Assembly: GCA_043820045.1 (NCBI GenBank)
Contig: JBDREF010000414.1
Location: forward strand, 1 to 16,224
DNA length: 16,224 nucleotides
Source: JBDREF01 sp043820045
GTDB lineage: Bacteria > Planctomycetota > Phycisphaerae > Sedimentisphaerales > Anaerobacaceae
Direction of reading: 5' to 3'
In this document: piece after piece, positions 13,902-16,224 of the stretch
Numbering within the stretch: the stretch's first letter is position 1
Layout: each line of letters opens with the position of its first letter
Notes under the pieces: model-generated
The model's input: only the letters and a program-made list of their open reading frames with translations
Databases searched by the model: none
What the model was told of the DNA's origin: nothing
Made by a program: the position numbers and the translations under genes

Positions 13902-15335
13902 CTAACCTTTTTTCCCTGGTGTCTTTTTCCCGGCACGTTTGCCGGCTGCCTTGCCCTTTCGGTACGGGCTGACCTGGCTCCGCAGGTCGGGCTGCGTGCG
14001 CTTCCACCAGTCGTCCAGGAGCTGCGTCATATCTGCGACGATTCTTTCGCCGCCGGGTTTTCCGACCAGGTTGTTCCACTCCTGCGGGTCTTTCTCCACG
14101 TCGTACAGTTCGAGGGCTTTCTCGCCTTCGAACCTGCACTTGTACTGCGAGGCGCGCACGATAACCGAGTTGCCCATTTCGATGAAGGCCGTATTGGGCC
14201 AGCCGCCGGTCTTGCCTTCGACCAGCGGCATCAGGCTGCGGCCCTGAACCGTGGAAGGTGTGGGCACCCCGAGCAGGTCGCAGAAGGTCGGATACATGTC
14301 CACCTGCTCGACGACTTCGTGGCGTACTGTCCCCTTAGGCACCCGCGGCCCATATCGCAGGATAAGAGGGATGCGGGTAGCGCCGTCGAACATGGTCATC
14401 TTGCCGAACCGCCCGTGCTGCCACTGCATGTCCCCGTGGTCGGATGTGTAGGAGACGACCGTGTTGTCCGCCAGTCCCAGTTTTTCCAGTGCCTTGAGCA
14501 CGCGCCCGAGGTTCATGTCCACGAGGGTTATATTGGCAAGGTACGCCGTCATGACGACGGGCGCTTCTTCGTCGGTAAGATCGGCCCATTCCTGCGTGGA
14601 TTTTTTCAGGAATCGACTCGGAGCCGGCGGTTGAGGCGGCAGTTTGACCTTGCCTTCATAAAGCTTGTAGAGGTCTTCCGGCGCCACGAACGGCGGGTGG
14701 GGGGCGCTGAACGAACACCAGACGCAGAAGGGCTTGTCTGCGTTTTTCTCCATCCACTCGATTGTCTTGTTGGCGATGTAGTGCTCGTAAGTTTCCTCTT
14801 CGCTCTTAGTCGATATCCCCCAGGGTTGGCCGCTGCGGGCGCGGACCTTGCTGTTTCTGCTCTCGGCGTCTGTATCTTCGCCATAGTCCGCCTTTTCCAC
14901 GCGGTAGTCAAACCCGTGCTGCTGGTCTTCGTCGATAAAGTGCATTTTGCCGACGGCCGCAGTTCGGTAGCCGAGTATTTTGAGGTATCCGCCGATCGTC
15001 TGCTGGTCCTGCGGGAGGGCATAGGCGTTGCCGAGCGTGCCGTGGCTGTGCGCATATCGCCCCGTGATCATTGACATCCGCGACGGCACGCAAACCGGCC
15101 AGTGACAATACGCCGCGTCGAACAACGCGCCGTCGGCGGCCAGCCGGTCCATGTTTGGCGAGCGCACAAGCGGATGGCCCGTGCAGCCCATGAAGTCCCA
15201 GCGGTGCTGGTCCGACATCAGGAACAAGATATTAGGACGGCGACGAGTATCTTCGGCCATGACGCGGTCCAGAATCGCCGCTGCCGAAATACCGATACCT
15301 GCTTTCTGCAGAAACGTTCGTCTATTCATTTTCAT
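13902..15335 (-). CDS. Tat-exported sulfatase (family S1, Cys-type) with basic tail
   Basis: This 477-residue sulfatase starts with a Tat signal (MNRRTFLQKAGIGISAAA). RPNILFLMSDQHR has metal ligands Asp42 and Gln43. The maturation motif is C-V-P-S-R (Cys82 to Arg86). GKMH carries the expected Lys130 and His132, SAPHPPF has His213, YTSDHGDMQWQHG has Asp299 and His300, and GK has Lys312. All standard active-site residues are therefore visible. ATG 15335 has GGGAAA about 6 nt upstream; ATG 15329, two codons on, and an in-frame ATG at 15383 are alternatives. The last 20 or so residues are Lys/Gly-rich. It is the first gene of the four-gene minus-strand run. The substrate is unknown. Confidence 0.94.
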   Translation of the reverse strand: MKMNRRTFLQKAGIGISAAAILDRVMAEDTRRRPNILFLMSDQHRWDFMGCTGHPLVRSPNMDRLAADGALFDAAYCHWPVCVPSRMSMITGRYAHSHGTLGNAYALPQDQQTIGGYLKILGYRTAAVGKMHFIDEDQQHGFDYRVEKADYGEDTDAESRNSKVRARSGQPWGISTKSEEETYEHYIANKTIEWMEKNADKPFCVWCSFSAPHPPFVAPEDLYKLYEGKVKLPPQPPAPSRFLKKSTQEWADLTDEEAPVVMTAYLANITLVDMNLGRVLKALEKLGLADNTVVSYTSDHGDMQWQHGRFGKMTMFDGATRIPLILRYGPRVPKGTVRHEVVEQVDMYPTFCDLLGVPTPSTVQGRSLMPLVEGKTGGWPNTAFIEMGNSVIVRASQYKCRFEGEKALELYDVEKDPQEWNNLVGKPGGERIVADMTQLLDDWWKRTQPDLRSQVSPYRKGKAAGKRAGKKTPGKKG

Positions 15336-15389
15336 ATGAGGTTTCCCAAATGAGTCACCCAAAACTACTCCAATCTTCTGCACCGAATG

Positions 15390-15418
15390 ATTCTACCGGA
15401 GAAGCCTTCAAGTTTCCA
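15390..15418 (-). promoter_or_regulatory. Putative promoter of the sulfatase/glycosidase operon
   Basis: On the minus strand TGGAAA (15418-15413) is followed after 17 nt by TAGAAT (15395-15390), matching consensus at 4 and 5 of 6 bases. The start point would lie about 50 nt before ATG 15335. A short inverted repeat, CCTTC (15405-15409) and GAAGG (15419-15423), surrounds the -35 element and could be an operator. Confidence 0.4.
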
Positions 15419-15472
15419 GAAGGTTTTGTCCGTTTCTTCGCCTTAGAGAGCAAAGGGGCTGACGAGATTCGC

Positions 15473-15500
15473 TGGACTTGTCTGCCCGATTCAATATAAT
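15473..15500 (+). promoter_or_regulatory. Putative promoter of the divergent lipoprotein gene
   Basis: A perfect TATAAT lies at 15495-15500, with TGGACT at 15473-15478 (4 of 6) after a 16-nt spacer. The expected start point near 15507 gives a leader of about 60 nt before ATG 15567. Confidence 0.5.
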
Positions 15501-15566
15501 CCGGGGCATAAGTGACTCAGAACGTGGCCGAGGACGACAACCGTTGGGAAATAGGATTCTGGAAAA

Positions 15567-16224
15567 ATGAGTACCCGTTTACGCTTCAGATGCTTGCCGT
15601 TGTTTTTATCTTGTACGCTTCTGGCTCTTTCCGGATTCGCCGGTTGCCGGAACCCAAATGCTGAGAAGGCGAATTCGGCCGGACTTTCCGTGCAGGCGAC
15701 ATTGTATTTTTCACTGGCCATCGATCCTAATGTTTACACGCAGACAAAGTACAAGAAGCCCCCTCAATTCGTCATCTGGATTGAGAACCCGGCGGGCTCG
15801 GAAATCCGAACGGTGTGGGTGACTGAGAAAACCGGCGCCGGCAGTTGGGGCGGCAAGACCACCCGCCCAGTGTCATTGCCGTACTGGTCAAGTCGCTGGA
15901 GGAAAGAGACGGGCAGCAGTGGTTTCCCAACCACGGCCAATCCGATGATTGATGCCCTGACTGGCGCGACGCCGAAGCAGAATTTGGCCTGTGAAATCGA
16001 GGTTCCTGCCAAGAGTACCTGGAACTGTTACGTTGAGATAAACGCTTCCGGCGATTATAACGAGACCTTCGCCGAAGTATTGAAAGACGGCAAGCGGGAC
16101 CAGCATGGAAACGGACAGCCCTCGATAATCTACAAGGGACAAATCGAGGCAGTTCCGGGTAAGAGATGCGTTCTCCGGCTCGTGGGCAGAACGGACCAAC
16201 TGGAGAGCGTCGACCATATCATCC
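15567..16224 (+). CDS. Putative lipoprotein, possibly DUF2271-like (3' truncated)
   Basis: The frame is open from ATG 15567 to the end of the window (219 codons), so the C-terminus is missing. The N-terminus is a lipoprotein-type signal: arginines (STRLRFR), a hydrophobic core, then LSGFAGC with Cys27 as the likely lipidated residue. The segment PPQFVIWIENPAGSEIRTVW (about 67-86), followed by GSWGG and LPYWSSRW, recalls DUF2271 periplasmic proteins ('vwiEd..G..vrTl'), but this assignment is tentative. The function is unknown. It is divergent from the sulfatase operon across a 231-nt region that holds promoters for both. A GGA just before the ATG is a weak ribosome site. Confidence 0.7.
   Translation, partial: MSTRLRFRCLPLFLSCTLLALSGFAGCRNPNAEKANSAGLSVQATLYFSLAIDPNVYTQTKYKKPPQFVIWIENPAGSEIRTVWVTEKTGAGSWGGKTTRPVSLPYWSSRWRKETGSSGFPTTANPMIDALTGATPKQNLACEIEVPAKSTWNCYVEINASGDYNETFAEVLKDGKRDQHGNGQPSIIYKGQIEAVPGKRCVLRLVGRTDQLESVDHII

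Noticed and set aside
13701..15074. Long plus-strand open frame opposite the first sulfatase of the operon
   Set aside because: It spans two genes in antisense, and its translation has no family motif; the sulfatase frames carry all catalytic motifs.

Overview
The window looks like a chromosomal segment of a planctomycete, probably a Phycisphaerae/Sedimentisphaerales-type organism. This is an inference from gene content: several Tat-exported sulfatases starting with an (M)NRR.F motif, Tat-exported Gfo/Idh/MocA proteins, a URO-D-like protein beside a Gfo/Idh/MocA gene, secreted DUF5060/apiosidase-like and TIM-barrel proteins, and a TlpA/redoxin-TPR protein. No rRNA, tRNA, CRISPR array, insertion sequence or phage gene was seen.

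Layout. (1) Plus strand, 1-1451: the end of a Gfo/Idh/MocA oxidoreductase followed closely by a URO-D/methyltransferase-superfamily protein. (2) Plus strand, about 1554-2758: a sigma70-like promoter and a short transcription terminator Rho without the N-terminal helical domain. (3) Minus strand, 4592-2781: a Tat-exported GH109-like oxidoreductase/glycosidase, then a Bcp-type peroxiredoxin 36 nt downstream; this pair runs convergently into rho. (4) Plus strand, 4823-5269: a DgkA-type membrane lipid kinase, divergent from the GH109-like gene. (5) Minus strand, 8187-5303: a two-gene unit made of an exported thioredoxin-fold/TPR protein and a sulfatase. (6) 8188-9222: a promoter for unit 5 and weakly supported small plus-strand reading frames. 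(7) Minus strand, 15335-9223: a four-gene run with short gaps (sulfatase, sulfatase, secreted TIM-barrel protein, DUF5060/DUF4038 apiosidase-like protein), which looks like a sulfated-polysaccharide degradation operon. (8) Plus strand from 15567: a divergent lipoprotein cut by the window end.

The most notable item is in region 5. The redoxin gene carries an in-frame UGA at 7990-7992, exactly where the first cysteine of the thioredoxin CxxC motif should be (FASW-U-R-G-C). Upstream of the UGA lie the signal peptide and the first half of the thioredoxin fold. Downstream in the same frame lie the resolving cysteine, the cis-proline (GVP), a TPR region and a C-terminal beta domain. A 7-bp hairpin with a 5-nt loop starting with G begins 18 nt after the UGA, as expected for a bacterial SECIS. 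I read it as one 471-residue selenoprotein rather than a broken gene. A good promoter (TTGACG-17-TATCAT) precedes it.

The likely joint role of regions 3, 5 and 7 is export and breakdown of sulfated, amino-sugar-containing polysaccharides. Sulfatases would remove sulfate and glycosidase-like proteins would cut the chains, with an exported seleno-redoxin next to one sulfatase. The substrate cannot be told from sequence alone.
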